From: Planococcus shixiaomingii
GTDB lineage: Bacteria > Bacillota > Bacilli > Bacillales_A > Planococcaceae
Reading direction: 5' to 3'
Length of the DNA: 64,000 bases
NCBI RefSeq assembly: GCF_030413615.1
Contig: NZ_CP129236.1
Span: forward strand, 1,534,001-1,598,000
Position numbers and translations under genes: made by a program. The notes beneath the pieces are model-generated. The model was not told the origin of the DNA. It made no database searches and saw nothing but the letters and a program-made list of their open reading frames with translations. This document shows, in pieces, positions 21,041 to 29,204 of the stretch; the first letter of the stretch is position 1; every line of letters begins with the position of its first letter.

Positions 21041-21109
21041 TTCTACTCCACCTTCATGCTATAATTATGCTTAAATTGTAGCATGTTTCATGTGGAAGGA
21101 AGATATGGA

Positions 21110-22303
21110 ATGATAAAAGGACTCGATCACTATGTATTTAAATGGAAAATTAATACTAATTCAGAAATTATACCCGGTTTGAAAGCCATCTCTTCTGCTT
21201 TAGAAGAGTTGGGCAATCCACACCAACAGGGCAAGTTTGTGCATATCGCAGGAACCAATGGCAAAGGGTCTACGGCCACGTTACTTGCCGGAATTTTGCG
21301 TGCCCATGGCATGACGGTTGGGAATTTTTACTCGCCGGCTATAGAAGATGTCCACGATCAAATACAAATAGATGGCATGCCTATTTCACCTGCAGAAATG
21401 GATGTCATCATGGAACACCTCAAAGCCATAAATACTCCACTCACCGAATTTGAATTGCTGACAGCGGCCGCTTTTTTAGCTTTCGCAAAATGGGCTCCAG
21501 ACGTGACGATTATTGAAGCCGGAATGGGGGGGAGATTTGACAGCACAAACGTCATCGACCCGGTTGTATCCATCATAACTTCGATCGCCCTCGACCATAC
21601 CAATTTCCTCGGAGAGACCATTGAAGACATTGCTTGGCATAAAGCAGGCATCATCAAAAAATGGAAACCGGCCGTCATCGGAAACTTGCCTGAACCAGCG
21701 AAGAAGGTCGTGTATGAAACTGCCGCCAGTTTGCATGCCGAAGTGATCGAACCCCAAAAGCCAGTGGAAGCATCCTTGAAACTGAAAGGCAAACACCAGC
21801 GGTACAATGCAGCCCTCGCAGTTGAAGCAGCAAAAGAAATTTTGCTGTTGGCATTTGATGAAGCAAAAGCGGAGGCCGGGCTGGCCGATGCTGGCATCCC
21901 GAACCGTTTTGAAGAGATCTATCCGAATGTGATTTTTGATGGCGCTCATAATACCCAGAGTATCCAAGCTCTTGTTGAAACGATCAAAGAAACATATCCA
22001 GATAAAAAAATTCACATTGTCATGGGTATATTAAAAGATAAAAATTACATAACGATATTACGTCAACTTGAAGGGGTTAGTGACCACTTTACGTTTATCG
22101 ACTTTGAAAATCCACGTGCTTTACCGGCTAAAAATTTATTTGAAGAAAATATAAGTAAAATAAAGACAATTCAGAACATGTATGATATATTACCTGTACA
22201 AGAAGAAAATGAAGTGACAATAGTCACGGGTTCGCTTTATTTATTGTCTCAGTTGCGTGAAAAAAAGGTTCCTTTGTTTCAAAACTATAAATCTAATTTA
22301 TAG
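21110..22303 (+). CDS. folC: Folylpolyglutamate synthase / dihydrofolate synthase
   Basis: Mur-ligase-type enzyme that adds glutamate to dihydropteroate and folates. The P-loop is in HIAGTNGKGSTATLLAG; other landmarks are YSPAIEDVHDQIQIDG, EAGMGGRFDSTNV and SIALDHTNFLG. The C-terminal ligase part contains IFDGAHNTQSI. ATG 21110 is chosen because GTGGAAGGAAG lies upstream; the in-frame ATG at 21083 has no binding site. 397 aa, shorter than B. subtilis FolC but with the essential motifs. B. subtilis has valS-folC adjacent. Confidence 0.94.
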   Translation: MIKGLDHYVFKWKINTNSEIIPGLKAISSALEELGNPHQQGKFVHIAGTNGKGSTATLLAGILRAHGMTVGNFYSPAIEDVHDQIQIDGMPISPAEMDVIMEHLKAINTPLTEFELLTAAAFLAFAKWAPDVTIIEAGMGGRFDSTNVIDPVVSIITSIALDHTNFLGETIEDIAWHKAGIIKKWKPAVIGNLPEPAKKVVYETAASLHAEVIEPQKPVEASLKLKGKHQRYNAALAVEAAKEILLLAFDEAKAEAGLADAGIPNRFEEIYPNVIFDGAHNTQSIQALVETIKETYPDKKIHIVMGILKDKNYITILRQLEGVSDHFTFIDFENPRALPAKNLFEENISKIKTIQNMYDILPVQEENEVTIVTGSLYLLSQLREKKVPLFQNYKSNL

Positions 22304-22351
22304 GCGAGTTAGTAAACCAACAGTGCGTTTTTAATTAAGGGAGAAGATGCC

Positions 22352-24055
22352 ATGCCGGTCACTAAAAAGAAAAAAATAGTTCTTTGGTCTCTATGGTTGC
22401 TAATATTTCCTGTTGGTTTGTTTCTCGTTAACGAAGCATTTCCAGCACCGGAAGCGGATAAATGGAATTTATTGGCATTTGCGTTGTTTTTTATTATTAC
22501 CTGCTTAATGCCAATGAAAATCAATGGAGCTTCTACGTATTTGGTACAATGGGCTACCATTGCCGTATTCTTGAAATACGGAATATTGGCTGAAATCCTT
22601 TTTTCACAACTGACAGTCATGATCGTTATTTTAAGAAGTCGCACTTCAGAACCGTTGTCATTCCGTATTCCTTTCAATTCCTTGATGTTTTTCACTACCT
22701 CTCTGTTAGCTGGACTCGCATATTTTGCGGCAGGCGGTCAGATTGGGTCACTGGATTTAGTACATATCACCGTCTATGGCTTCGTCTTCCAATTTACTTC
22801 ATTCTTAGCCAATCAATTGATCTTATACCTATACGATAAATTTACCGGTGCCAATCCAAAGTTCTTCTCTATTGATGTCATCTGGGATTTTTCCATCACG
22901 ATATTGGTTTTCCCTTACGCATTAGCAATATATATTGCGGAATCATATGTCGGCATTCCAGCGCTATTATTGTTGGGCATTCCATTCTTTATCATGACCG
23001 CCATCATGAAAATGTATAACAGTTCCGAGAAAATTAACGTAGATCTGAAAAAAGCGGGCGAAATTGGACACCAGCTAGCAGGAAGGCTTTCTACTGATGA
23101 GGTGCTCGATACTTTTGTTTCACAAGTGGCAGATCTTTTCAAAGCCGATTATGCCTATGTGGTAGATTATCGAGATAATCAATTGCAGATGCTTAGAATG
23201 TTTGAGAACGGTGAATTGTTGGCTAACAACGTCCCACCAGTCCGTTATAACAAAGGAATCGGTGGTAAAGTCATTACCACTAATATGGCAGTTATATACG
23301 ACCGCAAGTCTGAATGGAAAGATATGGTGACGGGACATCTTCCTATTGACTCTGAAAGTATTATGGCTACCCCAATTGCCCGCAACAATAAAATAGAAGG
23401 CGTCTTGATTCTTGGGGCACGCCATAAATACGCGTTCAACCGCCATCAACTTCAAATCATGGATATTTTGAGCACTTATTTTGCCGTTTCTTTAGAAAAA
23501 GCGGGCTATGTCCAGCGCGCAATTGCCATTAGCGAACGGTGCGGCTTGACGAAGTTATACAATTATCGTTACCTCGATGCTAAACTCGAAAAAAGCATGG
23601 AGAAAGTAAACGCAGGAGAATTAGACACACTTTCTCTCGTAATGATGGATATTGACCGGTTTAAAGGTATCAATGACCAATACGGGCACCAAAGTGGCAA
23701 TGACATTCTAATCCAACTGGCGCGGATTATTGAAGAAGAAGTTGGTGAAGAAGGTACGGTCGCCCGTTACGGCGGCGAAGAATTTGTTGTTTTGCTTCCG
23801 AATTACGGCAAAGATTTGGCGTTGCTGTTTGCTGAAACGTTGCGGAAGCGGATTGAAAGCCACGCTTTCCAGATCATCAACGATTTGGACCATGAGCGCA
23901 GCATGCTGGATGTTCAAATTACCCTTAGTATTGGTGTATCAACTGCACCAGATGATAGCGACGATGGCATGGCGCTTATTCGCAACGCGGACAGAGCCTT
24001 GTATATCGGGGCGAAACAAGCTGGGCGCAATAAGGTAGCGGCGTATGCAAAATAA
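22352..24055 (+). CDS. Membrane diguanylate cyclase with GAF sensor domain
   Basis: A 567-aa protein predicted to make cyclic di-GMP. Residues about 8-215 hold six or so hydrophobic helices; a linker and a GAF-like domain follow at about 235-385 (GIGGKVITTNMAVIYD, then ATPIARNNKIEGVLILGA). The GGDEF domain spans about 400-567, with active-site GGEEF at 474-478, DIDRFKGINDQYGHQSGN and a terminal RADRALYIGAKQAGRN-type stretch. The RxxD product-inhibition I-site is absent upstream of GGEEF, so feedback inhibition there is unlikely. It lies just before the type IV pilus locus, whose PilB carries an MshEN-type N-terminus. It has its own terminator. ATG follows AAGGGAGAAGATGCC. Confidence 0.93.
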   Translation: MPVTKKKKIVLWSLWLLIFPVGLFLVNEAFPAPEADKWNLLAFALFFIITCLMPMKINGASTYLVQWATIAVFLKYGILAEILFSQLTVMIVILRSRTSEPLSFRIPFNSLMFFTTSLLAGLAYFAAGGQIGSLDLVHITVYGFVFQFTSFLANQLILYLYDKFTGANPKFFSIDVIWDFSITILVFPYALAIYIAESYVGIPALLLLGIPFFIMTAIMKMYNSSEKINVDLKKAGEIGHQLAGRLSTDEVLDTFVSQVADLFKADYAYVVDYRDNQLQMLRMFENGELLANNVPPVRYNKGIGGKVITTNMAVIYDRKSEWKDMVTGHLPIDSESIMATPIARNNKIEGVLILGARHKYAFNRHQLQIMDILSTYFAVSLEKAGYVQRAIAISERCGLTKLYNYRYLDAKLEKSMEKVNAGELDTLSLVMMDIDRFKGINDQYGHQSGNDILIQLARIIEEEVGEEGTVARYGGEEFVVLLPNYGKDLALLFAETLRKRIESHAFQIINDLDHERSMLDVQITLSIGVSTAPDDSDDGMALIRNADRALYIGAKQAGRNKVAAYAK

Positions 24056-24096
24056 GGCTGTAAGAGGGAAACAATTCCTTCTTACAGCCTTTTTTC
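24054..24096 (+). terminator. Intrinsic terminator after the diguanylate cyclase gene
   Basis: Stem aaggctgtaag / cttacagcctt (24054-24064, 24081-24091), extended inward by aggaa-type pairing, then T-rich. The rest of the gap to 24276 is AT-rich; no clear promoter or c-di-GMP riboswitch was recognised in it. Confidence 0.8.
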
Positions 24097-24276
24097 CTAT
24101 GCAGGAAAAAAGATATATTAAAAAAGTAATAAAAAGTATAGATTTTCATATAAATAAACGGTGCAGAAATGGAATTAAAGTGCAATAATAGCCTTAGGAT
24201 AAAATTTGGACCATTTGCATCTTTAATAGGTAATTATAGGAATCTATTCAGTACTTAAATATGTGGGAGGACTGTC

Positions 24277-24909
24277 ATGAAACCCGCCACCAATGAAAAA
24301 GGATTAACCCTCGTCGAAGTGCTAGCAGCATTGGTCATTCTCGGAATTATGTTCGTCGGCATCATGACAATATTCCCACAAATGACTCTTTTTAACGCCA
24401 GGACTGAAACCAAATTGGATACCATGAATTTGGCTCGTCTGGAGATGGCTAAAATTACGACAGCCGATAAATGGGAGAAGATTCTAGTAACGAGCCCGAC
24501 TGACCCCACTTCATTAGAACCCCAATTTCTATCTAAACAAAAGATTGAAACCGAATTAAGCTCGATCCAGTATGGTAAAAATGTTGCCGGTTCGATAGAG
24601 GCTTCTCCTTATTCGTCCACTTCTTTTGTTCGTTATCAAAAAGAAGATGCAGCGAAAGGACTTCGCTATGAAGCGGACATCTATTTGAAATGCGAGCCGT
24701 TTTTATTAAAAGTGTCATCATCGCAAGGGCCAAATGCCAAAGTAGAATGTGCTATGGATGACCGGATTAAATTGTATAAAGTCCACTTGAAGGTTTTCAG
24801 TAAGAAGAATTCGAGAAATGGGACTTATCAAATGAGCAGTGAAACCTATTCTTTTATTCGTTATACCGCGAAAAAGCCTCTTGCTACTACAACACCTGGG
24901 GGTGGATAA
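24277..24909 (+). CDS. Type IV pilin-like minor pilin
   Basis: A 210-aa protein with a class III signal: NEKG|LTLVEVLAALVILGIMF, where cleavage by PilD after G9 leaves Leu at +1 and Glu at +5. A hydrophobic helix and a variable globular part follow, ending in a Thr/Gly-rich tail. The two Cys near residues 146 and 168 could form a disulfide. First gene of the pilus operon; the neighbouring pilin-like gene starts 1 bp later. Probably a pseudopilin priming pilus assembly (by analogy with PilV/GspI). ATG follows GGGAGGACTGTC. Confidence 0.88.
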   Translation: MKPATNEKGLTLVEVLAALVILGIMFVGIMTIFPQMTLFNARTETKLDTMNLARLEMAKITTADKWEKILVTSPTDPTSLEPQFLSKQKIETELSSIQYGKNVAGSIEASPYSSTSFVRYQKEDAAKGLRYEADIYLKCEPFLLKVSSSQGPNAKVECAMDDRIKLYKVHLKVFSKKNSRNGTYQMSSETYSFIRYTAKKPLATTTPGGG

Positions 24910-24910
24910 C

Positions 24911-25387
24911 TTGAAATTGAATCAGAAAGGCATCACTTTAATTGAATTATTGGCGTCTTTAGCGCTTGTATCAATCATCGCTGCAATTGCTTGGACAGCT
25001 CTTACAACCGGCTTTAAGCATACGGCTGCAGAAACAAGCAAGACTCAATTGCAGCAGGAAGCTAATCTTGTCATAACCAGAATCACCAACGAACACCGTA
25101 AAAATGATCATTATTATCTTCAAATGTACGCCGGGAAATTGGAAATCAAAACCTGCAAAGATGTGCCGCCATCCAGCGTAACTTGCGGTGGATTTGTTAA
25201 ATTGACAGATGGAAATTACTCATACAGCGGGTCTATAAATGGCATTGACTTTAGTTCATGGGATAAAACAGTGAAAATTGATCCGAAAAAAACGAACGTG
25301 AATTTCATTTTAAAAGTTGCAGATCCTGCCAAACCCACTAGGTCGGTTGAAATTCACACCACCTTGACCAGAATTTTAACCAGCTGA
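24911..25387 (+). CDS. Type IV pilin-like minor pilin
   Basis: A 158-aa prepilin-like protein. TTG 24911 is chosen: GGGGGTGG precedes it and it gives the short leader NQKG|ITLIELLASLALVSIIAA with Glu at +5; a longer in-frame ATG (24839) runs inside the previous gene. Two Cys (KTCKDV and VTCGGF) may pair. It begins 1 bp after the preceding pilin gene. By size and order it resembles PilW/GspJ-type minor pilins. Confidence 0.87.
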   Translation: MKLNQKGITLIELLASLALVSIIAAIAWTALTTGFKHTAAETSKTQLQQEANLVITRITNEHRKNDHYYLQMYAGKLEIKTCKDVPPSSVTCGGFVKLTDGNYSYSGSINGIDFSSWDKTVKIDPKKTNVNFILKVADPAKPTRSVEIHTTLTRILTS

Positions 25388-25407
25388 ATAAGAGGGGGCA
25401 TTTACAC

Positions 25408-26910
25408 ATGAAATATATTAAAAATGAGAGGGCATACGCGTTGCTCATCGTTTTATTAATAGTTGTGTTGATATTGAGCATTTCAGCGACGTTTATGGCC
25501 GGGTCCCTTAATAATGCCAAACAGGAAAAAAGTGTTGATGTCTCCAATCAGTCTGTAGCTGCTGCGGAAATGGGCGTATTGTATTATTCGACCGATTTCG
25601 AAAGAGCGCTCGATCAGATTAAACAAGAAGTTCTTGATCAAACAAGACTAGAGTTGAACTTGATAGTCGAATGCCTGAAATCAAGCAATAAAGCAGCGTG
25701 TGACACAGCGGCAGAGAGAACCGCTTGGGAAAAAGACATAGATCTCAGAATGAAAAAACAATATGTCCAAAAGATTTTAATCAAACTTAATGAATTGATC
25801 AAAATAAATGGCGTCGCAACAGAACCTTTCACAGCAACTAAATCAAGCTATGCGGCAGAATCATGGAAGCTGATTGATGTAACCTATACAGCTTCGGAAT
25901 TAACCACTGTAGACAGCAACTTGGTTAAACGAATAGTTGATGCAGGGAAACTGAAAATAACTGCCAACGTGATTGGGCAAGCTGCAAGCTCTCCTAAAAA
26001 CTTAACTACATTATTCACAGTTAATATTCCGGCTACATTTTTGAATCCTGGTGAAGTTTATAATGTCGACCAAGAAATTATTGCCATTAATGAAGATGCA
26101 AAATACCAAGACATTTTCAAGACGCAGACCCCTACTAAATCGTGCAGTACATTACTTGCAGAAGTAGTTGCGAATAATGCACGTGCCCCTTTTGAATGTT
26201 TATTGACAGGCACTCAAAAATTATCGGATTTTGTAGCGCAAGTAAATTTAGCTAGACTGAATCCAAAAGATTTTTGGGTCCACGTTGAAGACTTTCAAAA
26301 CAATGTCTGTTCTTCAAACTGCAACTCGCTGGACTTTTTAGGTACTAATGTTGTCGTAAAAGCGACCGATACCGGTGCCTCTAATAATATGAATAATATG
26401 GTGAACGGGAACTTGGTCATAAACGGGACTTTGAGTGCATCGCAAAACCTGAATAACTTAGGAAAAAACTTATCAAAACAGACGATTGTTTTGAAAGAAA
26501 TTAATATCGGGGGAAATATTAAAAATCTGTATTACACCAATCTAATGGTTCTAGGCAAAGATACCGGAACAGATTCACGGCTTAATGTTGTCGGTCAATT
26601 TCAAATTGATAACTATTCGAATTTGTGCATGGATATCGACAGAATATCTGCTGCCGATTTAGATGTTTTGGCTTCTAAAATAGAAGTGACGAATAGTGGG
26701 CAAATTATTTACTATTCGGTTGATCCCAACAAGACATTTGCTTTAAAGGGTCTTAATGCTGCCTATCGGACCGAGATGTTTGTTAAAAGAAGCAGCAGTT
26801 ACTCTAATTTTTTGTTGAATTGCGGTATTACAATGAAAAGCACTCAATCGGTGCCCATCTCTTCTCCAATTGTCATTGACACAGACTTTGATTTTGAAGT
26901 GGGCTACTAA
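25408..26910 (+). CDS. Large PilX-like pilus protein, Cys-rich
   Basis: A 500-aa protein whose N-terminus NERAYALLIVLLIVVLILSI resembles the PilX type of atypical pilin N-termini: a charged residue, then a hydrophobic helix, without the canonical Gly/Glu+5 pair. The ectodomain has eight Cys (ECLKSSNKAACD, KSCSTLL, FECLL, NVCSSNCNS, LCMDID, NCGIT) and a C-terminal part rich in Asn and beta-type repeats (NGNLVINGTL, IGGNIKNLYYTN), suggesting a beta-solenoid-like or bactofilin-like fold. It is probably a tip or adhesin subunit; that role is inference. ATG follows AGAGGGGGCA. Confidence 0.78.
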   Translation: MKYIKNERAYALLIVLLIVVLILSISATFMAGSLNNAKQEKSVDVSNQSVAAAEMGVLYYSTDFERALDQIKQEVLDQTRLELNLIVECLKSSNKAACDTAAERTAWEKDIDLRMKKQYVQKILIKLNELIKINGVATEPFTATKSSYAAESWKLIDVTYTASELTTVDSNLVKRIVDAGKLKITANVIGQAASSPKNLTTLFTVNIPATFLNPGEVYNVDQEIIAINEDAKYQDIFKTQTPTKSCSTLLAEVVANNARAPFECLLTGTQKLSDFVAQVNLARLNPKDFWVHVEDFQNNVCSSNCNSLDFLGTNVVVKATDTGASNNMNNMVNGNLVINGTLSASQNLNNLGKNLSKQTIVLKEINIGGNIKNLYYTNLMVLGKDTGTDSRLNVVGQFQIDNYSNLCMDIDRISAADLDVLASKIEVTNSGQIIYYSVDPNKTFALKGLNAAYRTEMFVKRSSSYSNFLLNCGITMKSTQSVPISSPIVIDTDFDFEVGY

Positions 26911-26951
26911 TAGATTTACAGATCTTTTTCACAACAATTAGGAGGTCAATT

Positions 26952-27614
26952 ATGATCCGTATATTTTTTCTTCTCATCATTGCAGGGATCGTTTTGGGGC
27001 TAGTTTATTTTCAGTTTAAGTCCATTTCGTTGGCCCGAAAGATGACAATGGCAGGAGGGGCGGTCGCTGCTGCTGTTATTGGTCTGTTAATGCAGTCTAT
27101 TTTTGCTTGGTACCTGTCCGTACTAGCTATTGTCGCGATTTCACTGCTGGCGTCGCTAGTTTACATGAAGATAGTGGAAAAAGAAGAAAGCGAGAATTTG
27201 CGTTTGGCCGAAGAACGGAAAGTTAAAAGGCAAACACTAATTCCAGCTGCAGCCGAAGGGCAAGTTAAGGGAGAAGCTCATATCGAAAAATCCAAAAACA
27301 TAAAAGTACGAGAAACGATTCAGCAACAAGAAACGATCAAAGTGCAAGAAACAATCAAAGTACGTGAAACGATTCAAGAACCGGAAACGATCCAAGTTCG
27401 CGAAACCATTCCAGTAAGCGAGCCGAAAAAAGAGCAGGAAAGCATCAATGGGCGCGAAACAATCCAAGAACCGGAAACAATTGCAGTCCGAGAAACTATA
27501 CAAGTGAGAGAAACTACAAAAGAACCGGAACGGGAATTAGAGACGGTACCTGCTAAACCAGCTGGAATGCAGTCGATTCAGCCTGTCGGGAAGGAGCGTT
27601 CACGTGGACAATAA
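26952..27614 (+). CDS. Membrane protein with hexapeptide (xxRETI/xxPETI) repeats
   Basis: A 220-aa protein of no recognised family. It has two to three hydrophobic helices at about 1-20, 32-52 and 53-72, then a hydrophilic tail from about residue 115 built of six-residue repeats: VRETIQ, QQETIK, VQETIK, VRETIQ, EPETIQ and variants, roughly twelve units. The tail is highly charged and likely extended or coiled. It sits between the PilX-like gene and the VanW-like gene and overlaps the latter by 11 bp, so it is in the pilus operon. ATG follows TTAGGAGGTCAAT. Function unknown. Confidence 0.75.
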   Translation: MIRIFFLLIIAGIVLGLVYFQFKSISLARKMTMAGGAVAAAVIGLLMQSIFAWYLSVLAIVAISLLASLVYMKIVEKEESENLRLAEERKVKRQTLIPAAAEGQVKGEAHIEKSKNIKVRETIQQQETIKVQETIKVRETIQEPETIQVRETIPVSEPKKEQESINGRETIQEPETIAVRETIQVRETTKEPERELETVPAKPAGMQSIQPVGKERSRGQ

Positions 27615-29181
27615 ACTATTCGGCCGGACCTTCATCGTGATTTTAACGTCTGCTTTGCTCTTTTTCGGTGCTGCTAACGCAGGGGCCTTAGCGGTCGATA
27701 AGTGGGTTTTTCCATCCCAGAAATTTGGCGAGAACACGTATATCGGCACAACTGACGTCTCCGGTATGGCCTTAGCGGACGCAAAGATGCTCTTTGCCGG
27801 GCAAACGAAAGCGTGGCGCTCAACTGCAGAACTGCACGTGACGTATCAGGATGCCACGGCGGAATACCCGCTAGACACCGCGGAGATTTTATTGGATGAA
27901 ACGATAAGCCAAGCGCAAACGGGTGCACAAAACCCCTTTGTCTATCACTTGCCATCTGAGACGACAAGCGCTTTTTTAGCTCAGCAATTTCCGGTTGCAG
28001 CTTTTACAGAAGCTGACATTGCAGCCGTTAAAGCTAAACTTGAACAAAGCTTAGCTGCTGGACAAACAATAACTAACGTCATGATAGGCGATGACACGTT
28101 GCAATTAGAAAAGCAAATCGTGTCGGAAGTTTCTTTTCCTCATAACTTAACTAATGCTGGAATCGATGAAGTGCTTACAGCTTTACAAGGCCTTGAAATT
28201 CCAGCAGGTGCCCAATTCTCGTTTTTGGAGTTCATTAGCGAATTGAACTTGAACGAAGTGACGGATGCGGAGTTGACGGAAATTGCCTCAGCTATTTATA
28301 CCGCAGTTTTGAAAACGAACTTCTCAGTCGAAGAACGCAGCATCGGAAACGCAGTACCCGAACTGATACCGGTTGGGCAAGAAGCTGCGATCAACCGCAC
28401 TCTCGGAATTGACCTTGTGTTTACCAATCCAAATGCCAGCTCGTTCCAATTGGACGTTGCAATAGAAGGCCAGTCGCTCGCAGTTTCATTGAGCGGCTAT
28501 CCACTCGTTTATACGTACGCGATCCAAACAGGAAGCGAAGAAAAAGTGAAACCGCGATTGATCAAGCAATTTAGCGCTTTTGTCTCCTATGACAAAGAAG
28601 TAGAAGAAGATGGTGCGGAAGGGGTTCGCATTGAAGTGCTGCGTTCCATACTGGCTGACGGCAAAGAACTTGAAGTGCAGGCAATCTCCACTGATTTTTA
28701 TCCGCCAGTCCACCGTGTGGAAGTTTATCCCTTGAAGGCGGCTGCATCTGAATCTGCTCCAACCCTTACGCCGAAGCCAGGCGAAGCTGGATTTGTTGAT
28801 GCGAATGGTGATGGGATCCATGACACTCCAGCAGCAAGCACAACAGTTCCGCTTCCTGGACAACCAGGTTATGTCGACGCAAACGGCGATGGGATCCATG
28901 ACGTACCGACTACCGCTACGCCAGTACCGCAACCGGGGCAGCCAGGCTTTGTAGACACCAATGGAGATGGAAACCATGACAATCCAGCAGCAGGCGCAAC
29001 AGTTCCACTCCCTGGACAACCAGGTTATGTGGATGCAAACGGCGACGGCGTCCACGACGTTGAAGTTCCTAATACTCAGCCTGCTGCTCCCGCAACGGAC
29101 ACACCTGCAAAAGATAAAACAACTAAAGATGAAACCGATGAGCCTGTATACGACAAGGGCGGAAATTTAGTCAATCCTTAA
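27604..29181 (+). CDS. Secreted VanW-like protein with DxNxDG calcium-binding-type repeats
   Basis: A 525-aa exported or anchored protein. An N-terminal hydrophobic segment (about 8-32) acts as signal or anchor. Residues about 35-160 resemble the YoaR-type domain that precedes VanW. About 190-310 resemble a VanW domain (IPAGAQFSFLEFI, then ASAIYTAVLKTNF, RSIGNAVPELIPVGQEA), but the usual GGGxCQVS motif is missing. From about 395 there are four repeats of the form GQPGYVDANGDGIHD, each with a DxNxDG calcium-loop motif like those of dockerins and thrombospondin type 3 repeats. GTG start 27604 follows GGGAAGGAGCG. Surface adhesin or wall-linked pilus accessory is inference. Confidence 0.75.
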   Translation: MDNKLFGRTFIVILTSALLFFGAANAGALAVDKWVFPSQKFGENTYIGTTDVSGMALADAKMLFAGQTKAWRSTAELHVTYQDATAEYPLDTAEILLDETISQAQTGAQNPFVYHLPSETTSAFLAQQFPVAAFTEADIAAVKAKLEQSLAAGQTITNVMIGDDTLQLEKQIVSEVSFPHNLTNAGIDEVLTALQGLEIPAGAQFSFLEFISELNLNEVTDAELTEIASAIYTAVLKTNFSVEERSIGNAVPELIPVGQEAAINRTLGIDLVFTNPNASSFQLDVAIEGQSLAVSLSGYPLVYTYAIQTGSEEKVKPRLIKQFSAFVSYDKEVEEDGAEGVRIEVLRSILADGKELEVQAISTDFYPPVHRVEVYPLKAAASESAPTLTPKPGEAGFVDANGDGIHDTPAASTTVPLPGQPGYVDANGDGIHDVPTTATPVPQPGQPGFVDTNGDGNHDNPAAGATVPLPGQPGYVDANGDGVHDVEVPNTQPAAPATDTPAKDKTTKDETDEPVYDKGGNLVNP

Positions 29182-29204
29182 CCGGTTTTTGAGGAGGGAA
29201 TAGC

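Noticed and set aside
24097..24276. c-di-GMP riboswitch upstream of the pilus operon
   Set aside because: Attractive because of the neighbouring cyclase, but no GEMM-type conserved motif or terminator/antiterminator switch is visible.
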